DNA of 64,000 nt from Phlegmacium glaucopus (lineage: Eukaryota; Basidiomycota; Agaricomycetes; Agaricales; Cortinariaceae), in assembly GCA_015039465.1 (NCBI GenBank), contig MU130733.1:1-64000 (forward strand), read 5' to 3'. The position numbers and the translations under genes were made by a program. This document shows, piece after piece, positions 23,625-35,355 of the stretch (position 1 is the first letter of the stretch; each line of letters opens with the position of its first letter). The notes beneath the pieces were generated by a model that was given only the letters and a program-made list of their open reading frames with translations, ran no database searches and was not told where the DNA came from.

Positions 23625-24825
23625 AGGTAGGGGCCACCAGGAACCGGCTAGCTTATGTAACACACTTATATAAGTGCCAAGAGCAGCAAAATATGGGTTT
23701 TGAAAAAATGGAAAAGTTTTGGTGGTGGATTTTGGTGGAAATTCTGCTCAAAAGTACTATACAATGTTGGGCTGTGTGCCATACTTCTTGTTGTGCTCAT
23801 TTTTCAACTTTATAGCCATCTCGGAAGGCAATGTTGATGCCCATGATATTTTCGGTTTGCCTAGGCTGCCTCTGGACCGGTCAAACCCTGTCCGTACGTG
23901 CTGATAAACTGGGCAGCCCAATTTGCATAACTGATTGATAAGATTAGCTAAAAATAGTTGACATGTCCAAAACTCACTGTTGGATTTGGACAACAGGCAC
24001 TCGTCGAGGGCATTCTTCACATTCTCTTCCATCTCCTTCATGTCCTTCATCCTTGGGCTGCTCCTATAGATGTTTTTTGAGGCAGGGAGGGTGTTTTCCT
24101 TTGCCCCTATAGGTCATGTGCAAGTGTTACATAAGTGGCAAAATGTGCTCGACCAAAATTTCTAATTTTTGTCCCTTATTGTCAATGGTGTTTTTAGAGC
24201 ATTTAGAACCTTTTCTATGATTTTTTATTTTTTGGATATACATAAATTTGGAAGCTAAATTTCTGGGAAGAAAAACTGTAGAGTTGAAGGACTACATCCT
24301 CTCTAACACATCTTGTTACGAACTATTTTTCTTTTCCTTAACTCCACCGAACATATGCCTGTTTCACCTACATGCATTCCACCTCTTCCTTTTCATTACC
24401 GTTTACACATGCCTACCTCATTTCTTTCATCATTTCACTTATTTATACTTATGCATACCTTCTTACATGCAGATGTTTCACCTTATGCATGACTCTTTTT
24501 ACCTACTATAAATACCTTAGTTACACCAGATGTAAACCTTAGCTAATTCTTGAGACTCTAATGCTGGTTACTTTGCTCTTAAACATTCTCAAACTCTTAA
24601 AGACGCTGCCTTGAGACTTATCTCTTGGTATTCTTTTGAGCTCAACGAAACGACGACTTGATCTTTATACGACTGTTTATGATCAGAACCTTCTGAATTG
24701 TTCGAAGTTGTAACACATCTAGTCGCCAAATTGCAAAAAAGTGACATGTTGTGGACACTATTGAGCTCGCCACCAAGTGCAATTTTTGCTTACATAAGCT
24801 AGCCGGTTCCTGGTGGCCCCTACCT
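23625..24825. mobile_element. TA-flanked inverted-repeat element (Tc1/mariner-like target), perfect 38-bp TIR
   Basis: The TIRs, counting the flanking TA, are identical over 38 bp, starting TAAGGTAGGGGCCACCAGG. TA is duplicated at 23623-23624 and 24826-24827. The empty site is visible at about 25308 (TAGAGTAGCTGTAAATT). The element is about 0.8 kb without the solo LTR at 24314-24715. A 97-codon frame on the minus strand (23757-24050) shows no transposase motif, so it is probably non-autonomous. Confidence 0.75.
24314..24715 (+). mobile_element. Solo LTR, family M, 402 bp, TSD CATCT
   Basis: TGTTACGAAC...GTTGTAACA with CATCT at 24309-24313 and 24716-24720. A TATA-like CTATAAATACC lies at about 24506. 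Clearly the same family as 55065-55467. Nested in the TA-flanked element. Confidence 0.9.
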
Positions 24826-24900
24826 TAGCCATAAATTAATTAATGAAATAGCAGCCTCCTCACCCAATTAGTACTAGCACTGTAAGTCATAACGCAAAGA

Positions 24901-25390
24901 TTCACTTCTACAGCAAAGCAAGGTACAAGCAAAGAGATAGAATAAGGTCTTTGAGAAGATGAGAAGCGCATCACGTGCATCTTCCCTCTCTCTCTTCACC
25001 CTCGCTGGCGTAGAAGAGTTCGACAATAATTCTAGGTTGAGCACCTACTGTGTTACTCCTTTCCTTTTCACCCACCCTCCTCTCCCTAGCTTCAGCATGT
25101 CACTAGTAACAGTGCCTTTTCCTGATCAAAAAGACCCCAACAATGTTCACATGTTGCCAGTGAAAGCCCTAATCATTATGCTGAAGCGTGGCCCACCTGC
25201 CCACGTGTCTCATATTGAACCCCTTTTCTCATGTTGTTGGAGTCATTCAGGTCCGGAACACACTTTGTGTGTTTCCACCCAACTAGCTTATGCAGTACCC
25301 ATAGAGTAGCTGTAAATTAATTAATGAAATAGCAGCCTTTCATGCCTCGCCCAATTAGTACTAGCACTGTAAGTTGTAACACAAAGATTT
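24901..25390 (+). repeat. Short, internally deleted second copy of the DIRS-like element
   Basis: The first part (about 24903-25090) matches the left end of the big element (9539-9632 plus 11639-11740). The second part (25208-25388) matches its right end (22525-22588, 23584-23622, 24828-24900) with all insertions missing. The internal coding region is absent. The copy lies directly head-to-tail with the large one, and it supplies the empty sites used to define three of the insertions. Confidence 0.7.
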
Positions 25391-25859
25391 GAATACTTGC
25401 ACCAGTTGCATTATCCCAATGCACTCCTGATATTTCCTGGTATTTTTGAAGTGCTGTAGGTGGCTCCGAGCTAATGATAGAGGACATCAGCACCAAGTGG
25501 GCACTGGGGGTTGGTTACTTAGTCCAGCCACAGGCCTGAAAAAATTAATTCGGACCCTGATTTTTCATCCAAATTTGATCATTATTTTAATAAATATGAG
25601 CTCTAACATACTGTAAATAACTATAATACATAATTCCTACTATGTTGTCAGTGGTATGGATGTGTTGGAATGGTTTTGTGAAATGCAATGGCTGAATTGA
25701 TGTCCCATCATATACATCTAAATTTAGAAATAATTGTAATATTTAAATAATTATGTAAAATTACCATATATAGATATAACTTGCTTATGTTAGTTAGTTA
25801 GTCCAGCCAGAAAGTCCTTAACAAAAAAATCAACCCTGGGTATTTTTTTCTGATCCTGG
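25391..25859. other. Intergenic, AT-rich
   Basis: No gene or element boundary recognised. Confidence 0.3.
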
Positions 25860-26140
25860 TGCCCCTTGATCAGTGCTGCAAGATGGAAGCAGCATCACTT
25901 ACTGATCACCATTTTGTTTTGCACATCTTTCCTGTCTTTGGTGGCCCATCAGTGAGAAGGTCAGATATACTGTCTGCCACAGCATTGAATGTTGACATCT
26001 TGAACATCCCAGTGTCACCCATCTCTGACTTGTGTTCATACAGATAGTCCACCAAGCCAGTAATCTCTCCACTGGGCCTTTTCATGAGAAGATGCCATGA
26101 GAAAAGCAGTGTACTGGGCACAAAGAGTGGTGATGGTAAT
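25860..26140 (-). pseudogene. Myb/SANT-like DNA-binding domain fragment
   Basis: The minus-strand frame 26121-25906 contains ITGLVDYLYEHKSEMGDTG, FKMSTFNAVADSI and GPPKTGKMCKTKW. This matches the pattern of Myb/SANT-like domains found in fungal transposon-associated proteins: (L)..FL..HK.E.GDG..FK...FN and a GPPK...KW end. Its upstream part is cut by the family L sequence starting at 26141. Only a domain fragment remains. Confidence 0.45.
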
Positions 26141-27935
26141 TGTTAGGGGACACCCAATATTGTGCACCAATACTGATTGGTAGTGTGAGAACAAAGCTTA
26201 AAAGTTGCCATCATGAAAATAAGTGGACTTTGAATTCACTTACCTATTTTGGAAGCAGCCCTGAATTGCATTCCTGGTCAACAAAATCATTCATTCAACG
26301 TTATCATCCTCATCGCTCATCATATCCTCAATGTCTTCCACTATGCTCTCAATCATTTACACTATCGACATGCTCCTTAACATCTACCATCTGTTTGTCC
26401 CTTGGCTAGCAATCCAACAAAGCGATCAATCTACTATTCACATTGGTCATCGGCTCGCATTTGATCGTATCTTTGGCCCATCATTTTAAGAACAGCCTGT
26501 TTATGGATGCATCAGCTACATCTCCCATTATGTCAAAGGCTTTGTCATTGTTGTTGTGGCTATGGACCCACAAGTCTTTGCCTCAGCTATCTATCTTGCC
26601 ATCCCTCGCTCCTGGATCTCACTCAGTCCTCTATCCTCAATTATCTACCTCTTATCTTATCATCCACTGCCAAAACCATCATTCACACAGTACATGAAGC
26701 CTTCCCACCCTCTTTATGACAATTTAGGAAGTCCAGGAGGATCACAACTAAGCAGGAATTGCAGATGATTCAGCAGCAGAGGATTATTCTTGCAGTGTGT
26801 CAAGTGTTATCAAGGCTGTGTGACATGGGATCATGGGCAAGTAGTATTTTCTCGGGAACAAGGCTGCGCCTTTCAAGTGTTGACTCAGGACCTTTCACAT
26901 TTTTGACATGACCACATGCCTATGGAGTTGATATATTTTTGCTATTGGACTATGTACACTACCTTCTCTTCTTTTCCCTTGCACTTTGACACTTTACAAA
27001 TTCTTTTACTGTTCCTTTTTCTTTTCCATTGTTCTTCTCTTCTTGCAGCTGTCCTCTCTTCATCATTCTTCCTTTGACAGCGCATACTTCTTTCTTTTTT
27101 ATTGTTCTACATAGCCTCATCCTTAGGGTATAAATATTGCTCTTTTGTACCAGATAGATTAGTTCATCTCAATTCATTCTTACTCCCCACAGTCATCCTC
27201 TCAGTGGAATTCCAGTGAATTCCTCCATCAAGTTCGCTTTTTTCTGCCTTTAACTGTCAATCTATCCCCACTATCAATTACTATAGTCTTACTGAAGACT
27301 CTTATTCCTCCTCATCCTCTTCCTTATTCCCTCTGAGTTCGATTTTTCAGTTCCTTACTGTCAACCTTCTGTCATCTGCTATAGTCTTACTGAAGACTCT
27401 TTCTCATTCATCCTCATCCTCCTCATCTCTATTCTCACCCCCTACCTCTGTGTGTTACAAGTCTAAGGTTATACCTTCCCTAAACAAACAACAGGGAGGC
27501 TTTTGACTTAAAGACTAGTCCATTGCTCTCTGGTTGGTGTTTATATACAACAACAACAATGATTTATACCGATTTCAACCCCAGCCAACACATACATTCC
27601 ACCTCATCATCATCCATAACCTCCAATACTCTGTTCCGACACTCCACCTGTTCTGATGTTCCGTTACGATTTCGGTACTCCATCTGCTCCGACACTCTGT
27701 TCCGGTCAGACAATATTTTATTTTTCATGTCACACCATTTTTTATTTTATTTATTTATTTTATATCTCTGTTATGTCCATATTAGTACTTAAATACCCCT
27801 TATCCTAGCAGGGATCCCCATCTTTTCCTCTTTGGATCCCTGCTAGGTAAGTCACATGTTCATATCTCCCTTCAATATTATTAACTTTGGATCCCCTGCT
27901 AGTCTGACTAAGTCAATACCACAGTTGCCCTAACA
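26141..27935 (-). mobile_element. Family L LTR in reverse orientation with a large internal insertion
   Basis: Left end TGTTAGGGGACACCC and right end GTTGCCCTAACA are the complement of family L ends. The possible TSD is GTAAT (26136-26140) / GTGAT (27936-27940), one mismatch. About 27560-27935 matches the 15248-15660 copy in complement (GTACTTAAATA, GGATCC.TGCTAG). The 1.4 kb between about 26156 and 27560 is foreign; it has a TATA-like GGTATAAATATTG at about 27127 and may be another LTR whose ends I could not fix. Confidence 0.6.
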
Positions 27936-29300
27936 GTGATCCCTTGAGCCCAGAGTTGTCATCAGTGTGCAAGGTTGCCAGATCCATTATAATTATACCA
28001 GTATTCAGATTATCGGATGCCTGCAGGCAAGGAGAAAAATTTGGCCTCTGCTGATGGCTGAATTGGAAACAAGGTCTGAAACCAGACCCACACATGGCCA
28101 TGCACATCATCTGAACAACCTCTAGATTATAGGACGTTTCCGGATTTCCAAGGTGTAGAAACCCATGGTGTTATTGAGTGCCCATTTTTTAGCTTACATG
28201 ACCATTATATCTCTCCCACACCATTTAATCCTTCTTATACATCTTCACATCCTGGAATATCTGCATGTCAACAATGACTACAACATCTTTAACCCTTGCT
28301 CTGAGAGAAAGAGTATAACTGATGGAGGACATTTCCTATTTTCTCGTTGGTCCGACTCAGTCGCATCAAGGGAGGCAAAATTAGGGTGAGAACATAGCAT
28401 ACAGAACAATAATAGTGACTATCATTGACCCTTGCAGGTGAGGATATACATAGTCCGACACACTCCCCAAATGGGGAAGTTATGAGATGCGACACACCGT
28501 GCTTCGGCTGCCTCATGGCTGCCGGAGTTCTAACCACCTAACCTGCCCAAGACCGCGCGAAAAGGACATATACCTGCCCACTAACTCTACCGCTAACCTG
28601 AACAAAAACCACCAACACAAACCACTAACGTGAACCCCTAACGCTAACCAGGACCTCACCAATTACTAGCCCAACCCAAACCCCATCGGCACCTAACCGG
28701 CAGACTCGCCGGAGTATCAAAAACAAGTCGATGGCCAGCTACGGCATCCAATTTGATGGGAGATCAGCAACACATGTCACTTTGTGACGGTGTCGATGCT
28801 CGTGTACAGATCCTTCCAACATGTTCGTGTATTCAATCATCGGAGACTGACCTTTCGAACATCTCACAAAATATTTGGATAATCTACAATAACCTACTTC
28901 TGGCATGGAATCCTCCAGTACGCAAGTAAAATGAAAAGGATCAGATACAGCTTGGTGGTGGAAAGATGTCCCGATGCGCAAGTCTTTGTTGGAGGAGCGC
29001 GTCAGAAAGGCAGCAAGATTCCAGAAACTTATATTACGATCTACGCCGTCGTCGTCGAGATACGCTTCCTTTTCTATCTGGCAGTTACAAACCCCTGCAG
29101 TGAGGCTTGATTAAATAAGCCCAGTCAGAAATTGAACTTGATCATGGCTACCATCAGCGACCACAAAGTCAGCCTCAGAATCATGCGCTCAAAACATTTT
29201 ATGGAATTCAATTCCTCCTTTTCTTCCCCTTCATCCCCTTATTTGCGTTCACGCTTTCTATCCCTAGTTTCCTTTAGGTGCTAGCGCTTCGTCGACAAAA
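27936..29300. other. Region upstream of the zinc-finger gene, no gene recognised
   Basis: Short frames without recognisable domains on both strands (for example 28289-28537 - and 28739-28981 -). The stretch 28560-28690 is rich in CTAAC/AACC words. The last few hundred bases, with pyrimidine tracts (29215-29280) before ATG 29301, are the likely promoter and leader. Confidence 0.4.
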
Positions 29301-31231
29301 ATGGAGGTTGACATGCTTCTCAACATGGATGGCTTTGACGACAACCTGACACCAGTTTTCTATGCCAATTCTGGGGGTACGCCGACCTTCACCGTGAGCC
29401 CCGCCTTTTCTGCCAGTGATGCAGTTGCTGTCCACCCCAGGTCTGAGTTGCATCTGACTGCGAGCTATCATGGCCGTTCTCAATTCTCTGGTAACAGTAC
29501 TAGACCATGGTCGGAGGCTAACATGTATCCCTATGGATTTCAAGGCTATCACCACTACTCTACGACCGGTACACTCCATGATCCAGGCTTAGGCCACTCT
29601 GATCAGACGCCATCATCTAATCCAGATCGTTCTTCAATGTCTACTAGGCCCGTTGTTCCTCGTTCTCGTGAAGATGCTCCCTGGCAGATGTATCTCTCAG
29701 CTTCACTTTCTGATTCGTTACATTCTCTTGATCTCGATATTCCTGATCCTGGGTTACTCGATCTTGTTCATCCTGAGCACGAGTTGGCTCATAAGCCTTT
29801 TTCCGACCTGGAAACGCTGGAATCACCTAGTTCGTCCTACCAAGGTGCTCAGACGGCAAACGACATTCAACGGATCTTCTGTACTACTCCACTGGTTTCA
29901 CCCCAGCCTAGGAATATACGACCTGCTTTGCTTTCTCTGATGTCAACTCAAGATCCTGAGAACTCACTTCAATTTGCACAGGGTGACAATTCTACAAAGG
30001 CGGGTGAGCACACGGTGTACACTTCGTCTCTGTCGGATTTTAGCGCTCCCAAATTCGATTTTTGCATGCCCGACCCCGCTCCATCTTCTCCACCTATATA
30101 CCTGTCTCGTGGTCGTTCACCCACCATCACCAAACTTGTGAACCATTCTACTACCCGTCCTAGAAGAGGTTTGACCGGCTGGGGAAATACGAACCACCTC
30201 GAACCGCCTGCTGTACCATCCTCTACTGGTTTACACCGAAAAAAATTGCCTTCTGGTTCTATTTCCAAATCGCCCAACCCGGGCTCAACGGTCCAAGATA
30301 GTATTTCCCCACCGCTGACCTCCAGTACGAGAGGTTCTTCTGGAAATTCCGAACGATTGCTTAAACGATTACGAAAATCCGACGAGTCTCCTCCAAACCT
30401 CAAACGAGCGTCCAAAACTAGACGTCTTACGGTGGCTGACATCGATACTGAAGACGATGGTGCCGACAACGGAGGTGATTCCGATTCCGACGACTACACG
30501 CCGTCCAGATCCCCTTCCGTAGACCCATCGCGCTCCATTTCACCTCCACCTTCATCTCACTCGGTCATGTTACAGCAAGAACCGGGAGTTATATCCACTT
30601 TAGTTACGAAAAAAACAATGAAGGGAAAAGGCAAGGCGAAAGGAAGTGCTGCACTAGCTCTGGCTGTCGTTTCTCAAATGATTCATGATCCCTCAACTGG
30701 ACGCCGCGATATCGATCTTACCTCCTTGCAGACGACTCGATATGGTGTTAGGAGGAGAAAAAATCAGCCAATTCCATTGCCGATCCCCGTCCCTAACTTG
30801 AACAAGAAAAGTCGAGGTCGGAAAGTACCCCATATTTCCAACGATACCGTAACGAAAATAAAGCTAGAAGAGGAAGAAGAAGAGGACGATGAAAGTGGAG
30901 AAGATCAATCAAGAAGCTCTACTCGTTCACGAAGGAAACCTACCGTCGCTTCGATGAGTAAAAGTTCGAGTGGCGAGAACAGAACTTTTGTTTGTGTTGT
31001 TTCTGGTTGCGGTAAATGTTTTGTTCGAAGTGAACATTTGAAACGACACGTTCGGAGTATCCATACCAATGATAAACGTGAGTTCCTTCCTTCTCAACTT
31101 CTGGTCTGTTCATGTGAACCACTCACACTCTCGTATGCCAAGCCCATCCTTGCCCCTTTGAAGGATGCGACAAGTCATTCAGTCGACGCGATAACCTAGG
31201 ACAACATGTCCGGATCCACCTTCAGTCTTGA
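29301..31231 (+). CDS. Msn2/Msn4-like C2H2 zinc-finger transcription factor (621 aa)
   Basis: Two exons, 29301-31077 and 31143-31231, with a 65-nt intron; the sum is 1866 nt, exactly in frame. About 560 residues of Ser/Pro-rich, probably disordered sequence come first, with basic ([16 protein letters not shown]) and acidic ([13 protein letters not shown]) patches. Two adjacent C2H2 fingers close the protein: C565, C570, H583, H588 ([13 protein letters not shown]), then C596, C601, H614, H618 ([16 protein letters not shown]). The intron splits the linker between the fingers. [11 protein letters not shown] followed by FSR.DNL.QH is the signature of the Msn2/Msn4/Com2 group, which binds stress-response-type promoter elements in yeast; the basidiomycete target is unknown. 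Likely nuclear. It ends 470 bp from the convergent calpain-like gene. Confidence 0.85.
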
Positions 31232-31701
31232 TTTTTTTGGTAGTACATCGTCTTCCGCCATTCTTTTATTTTTATCTCTTCACGATCTACTTGCAGTTTG
31301 TTTCCCTACGACTCCTTTTTTTTTTCGCTCTTCCTTTCCTCCCCCATTGTTATTAGTAATCCAGTAGTTTCTTATGATCACGGCGTGTGGATGATTGATA
31401 CGCTGTTATTATTCGAAAAATATCCCCTGTTTCATATGAATTAATCATTCCAAGCATAGGCGTGTATTGATCCAAGCAAAGATACAGAAATTTCTAGTAA
31501 CTATTGTACCAGTCCAAATAATTAACGATACAAAATTGAATAATCAAAAACTAACACAACAAGGAAACAAACTAACTACATCGATATCATCTGCATACAA
31601 AAAAAACAAAGAAGCACAATACTAATAGCAAAACAAAACAAAAACAAAAAATGATCCATTATATCTATCCATCCACGCCCCGGAAAAAAAAGCCAAACAG
31701 T
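31232..31701. other. Convergent intergenic region
   Basis: Lies between the stop codons of the zinc-finger gene (+) and the calpain-like gene (-). T-rich near 31313 and A-rich near 31600-31690, as expected for 3' UTRs from both sides. No other feature seen. Confidence 0.4.
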
Positions 31702-34668
31702 TTAACTTCCAGGACTTTTCAATTTTCCAGAAATCAAAGTAGGCGCGCTCTTCTGCGTATACACACGTAACCCAACAACAATCGAATTATCATCTTCCAA
31801 AACATCGTTTACAGGAAGTGGCGGAGGTGATATCGGACGTCCTAAATCCAAAGGAGCTGGAGGAAGAGGTCCATAACTATCCAGAGGTAAATATCTCGGT
31901 GAACCTGGTGGAGAACGTGGAGGAGAAGGTGGTGGTATGCCGGCCCATGGTTCCATTGTAGCTGCTGCTGTTAGGCCGTAGGGGGCGAGTGGAGGAGGAC
32001 CTGCGCTGAAATGATGAGGAGCTGTGTTACGGTTGGAGGATTTTTCGTTGTTATTGCTGCCGCCTTTTGAAACGACGGTGGTAGTGGTGGTGGTGGTGGT
32101 CACGGTGATGCTCTCGCCTGGTTGGACGTTACCGTATGTGTGGAGAGCGTCCGTCGTAATTTTCTCTACTTTTGCTTGTTCTCCTCCTAGTAGCTTTGAT
32201 AAAGGCGTTACAAGATGTTGAGGACTGTAGAAAAAGCAGCACGGGGAAAATCAGTTTATAAAAGTTGCAAGATTGATTTGGATTGAACCCGACTTTGGTT
32301 TATAATCTATACAAGTGGGATATTGTTTTCAAAATCTGATGATGACGATGAAAGAATTTGCACGTACTAGCTGCAATAGATTGACTCTTAGCTCGTTCCG
32401 TCAAGATCCTTCCAAGCTTTCTTCTATCCCAACCACCACTAAGACCCTTCCTAAAATAATCCTATATAAAACTAAGATCAACTATACCATAGATGGGGGG
32501 GGGGACCACAGGGGATGGGTAAAATTATAACAATTACCTTATCCCGAACAGGAGTAGGATCAAGTCTAGCCTAACAAACCGCGATAAAGATAAATATATC
32601 CATTTATGAACAACTTTTTTCCCCCTCTTTCACTCACCAAAACAAGATAGTTCCCGGCTTCTAGGGTAAGTTCAACGTTCACACTTCGTGTATAGAAGAA
32701 TGAATACGAAGACTCTGCAAGAGGCTCTGTTTCTCCCTCCTTGGCTAGAATAAAGTCGAGGTTCCAGATACAAGGTCCTTGAATATCTTTGAAATATCGG
32801 ACATTATATTTGGATAAGACGATAATGGCGGGAGAAGCGACTGGTAATGAAAAAGTGACTTTGCGGCGAAAAAAAAACCGTCAAAAAGGGTTTGGTACAC
32901 AGAGGGATCGAAAAAAAGGACTCACAGCTGATATCACCGTACGACCATGACGCCATCGAAGGGAAAGGTTGTGAAATGTGTAACCATTGAGAAGACATGA
33001 CCCAAGTATCATCAAAGACGAGCGTTCTTTGAATTTCTTGCCACACATTCAAAAAATCCGAATCTGTATAAAAAATACATGTCAAACGGCATGTTGTGGA
33101 GATTTTTTTCCCCAAAACCTGGACGTACTCACATTCCATAACAAATTGACCACTATCACCAAACGTATGTCCCAACTCTGGTAAAATCTCAAGCCATTCC
33201 GTCGTCCACTCTTTCGAACCATCAGACCAAGCTCCTTCCCATCCAGCCTCCCCCCAAGGATCTCTCAACACTACAAATCGCTTTCCTTTGATTTCGACAG
33301 CTTTGACAATGGAATGGGAAAGATTCCCAACGAGGCCATCTACAGAAGCGTTTTTGACACCGCTACGAAGACTATCTAGTGTTTTGAACCAACAGCCGAA
33401 GAGGCGGTCGGTATTGGCTTTGATGAGTTCTTCGTGCCAGAATTTATCTCGGTCTAGGATGTCCTAGTTTTATTTTGAAAATGATGAATCATATAAGGGG
33501 TCAGATGATGAGATTGTATACCTTGGCTAAAACAAGATTAGAAACGCCGCTTAATAGAAAAAAAAAAAACAAAGGGTCAGAATCCTCATCCTGCAAAGGT
33601 GACTGTTTCTGTACGTACCCCGTCATATCTTCAATAGCATCACACGTCCTTCCATACATCACAGAAGCATAATCTCCATGCAATTTGGCCCACGCCTTCT
33701 CCACTAACGGCACCCACGTCTCTCCTTGCGTCACAGGTCTTGCAAAATACAATGAATCAGCACCTAGCCGTGCAGTCGCGTTGTATTTCTCTTTCTCAAA
33801 GTGATACAACTCTTTTTCGACAGAGGTGAGTTGTTCGTATTTGGGTACTCTTGTGAATAAAAGACTAGTAAGGGGGTAGGGGCGTTATCTTTTTTTTTGA
33901 ACGCAAGGTAGTTTTTTTGGCTGCTTACTCGTCGACTATAACTGGAACCCAATAGCAATCGCGATAGAACAAGAATCCATAAATCCCAACTTCTTCATCA
34001 CGCTAGAGAAAAAAAGAAGCCCAAGATGAATTCCAAAAGGGAGTTTTCGACGGATCGCCAAAAAAAAAAAACTCACAGCAACACATAAATTCTTAATCAA
34101 CCTCTCAATAGAAGTCATCGTCGAAAGCGCCGAAACCAAATAACAATCCTCAACCGCCCCCTGAACAATTTCCGCCGATTTAGGCGTCCCACTGAAAAAA
34201 ACCGGATTTTTAAAAATTTCAGGAACTCTTCTGACATCGGATGTTACGAAAATGTTGGTCTCTGTTAGATTGTGGAGACAACGATTTGGATCGTTTTCTA
34301 GGTCGAATTCCACATCTCTATACATAATAAATTTTAAAAAAAGATTAAAAAAGGTGATTTTTAAAAGTAAATAAAGTAATAATAATAACAAGAGGGGCTT
34401 ACCGAAATTTACGATTTTTAGCTCTACACTGTACAGCAATCCTCTCAACTTTCGCTTTACACTCATCAAAAGCCTTCTTCAACCCATCCGACAAAGATAC
34501 ACCCAGCTGTTGTTGAGCATAAGATACACTGTTCGATGTCGTTTTCGTCGTAACAGGAGGAGGTGGTTTGGAGGAGGAGGAGTGGGGTAAAGGCTGTGTT
34601 GATGGTCGTATAGCTTGTACGCCGTTTGGAACTCTGCTGTCTCGTTGTACTGTTGAAGCTACCGACAT
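31702..34668 (-). CDS. Calpain-like protein B, probable catalytically dead homologue
   Basis: Calpain-family (C2) protein with exon lengths nearly the same as calpain A. Exons on the minus strand: 34668-34403, 34317-34077, 34002-33929, 33864-33619, 33549-33522, 33463-33133, 33063-32926, 32858-32638, 32570-32538, 32446-32368, then 32224-31702. The 74, 246, 28, 331, 221 and 33-nt exons are identical in length to calpain A. The core has Cys (about 147, EDCYLVSAL), but the His position reads GLVGNLSHS (Leu about 333) and the Asn position reads LRDPWG (Asp about 353), so the triad is broken. A C2-like domain follows, then a Pro-rich tail ending VVGLRVYTQK. Joining 32368 to 32224 leaves the frame off by one; calpain A has a 13-nt microexon here, and I did not find its counterpart. 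The start at 34668 was chosen because the upstream in-frame sequence is low-complexity. Confidence 0.75.
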
Positions 34669-35355
34669 TTTTTTCCCCCCTCTTCTATGAACGGTTGGTG
34701 TAGGGTTTGTGGAGCGGGAGAGGGAGGGAGAGAAGTAGTAGTAGTAGTAGTGGTAAGCGGTTAATCCCACGGATGACTCGGAAGAGGACAGTTTGGGTCG
34801 AGTCCTGATGAATCTATCTGGCGCTTAATGACTCTTTGTTCTGATCTCTGACTAGGACCTCTTGGGGGGTGGCTTAAGACAATATGAATGTCAATTCTGA
34901 GTTTGAACTAGACTCCTGCCAATTAACGTTTGGGGAGGGGATGGCGACATCACAGTTAGAGCCAAACTCCTGGGTCCCAGAACATTGAAGCTTGAAGAGG
35001 AAACAATATACTTCTATCGACAGAAGCGTATCAGTGTTATCATGGAGCACTACGTACTATTTTACAATGGGATATTGTTATTATATAGTAGTACATACAA
35101 CCAGGAGAGCAGAAGAGCATGAGAGAGAGAGAGAGAGTAAAAGAAAGAGAAGAAAGCGTGACGCGCATAAGGGGAGACAAAAAAGCGAGAGTCTATGTGG
35201 TAGAAAAACAAAAACCTCCCCATGAATCCAATTCATGTTGAAGGTAGGTGGGAGGAATATATATATATATACCCATTCCAAAAGAAAAGTCCCAGCCCCC
35301 ACCAAGGCCACAACGATACTCCGAAGTTCAGGGCAAGAAAGCTCAGCCGTTATTA
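34669..35355. other. Intergenic between calpain B and the Opi1-like gene
   Basis: Promoter side of calpain B (CT/GTAGTA-rich near 34720-34755) and 3' side of the Opi1-like gene. Contains a (GA)n tract at about 35121-35136 and a (TA)n tract at 35260-35272. No gene recognised. Confidence 0.4.

Larger units (their letters stand above)
9538..24900 (+). mobile_element. Composite DIRS-like (tyrosine recombinase) retroelement, heavily nested
   Basis: One old element carries, in order, a gag-like/zinc-knuckle ORF (12.1-13.5 kb), RT and RNase H (13.5-17.1 kb) and a tyrosine recombinase (17.36-22.39 kb). Removing the six outer insertions that have visible borders (9633-11638, 13655-14894, 15248-15660, 17928-21959, 22589-23583, 23625-24825) leaves about 5.4 kb, a usual size for DIRS elements. 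Left and right borders are inferred from sequence shared with a short second copy: CTTCTACAGCAAAG near 9538 and again at 24904, and ACTGTAAGT..TAAC.CAAAGATT at the right end of both copies (about 24875 and 25363). No target-site duplication is seen, as expected for recombinase-mediated insertion. Confidence 0.65.
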
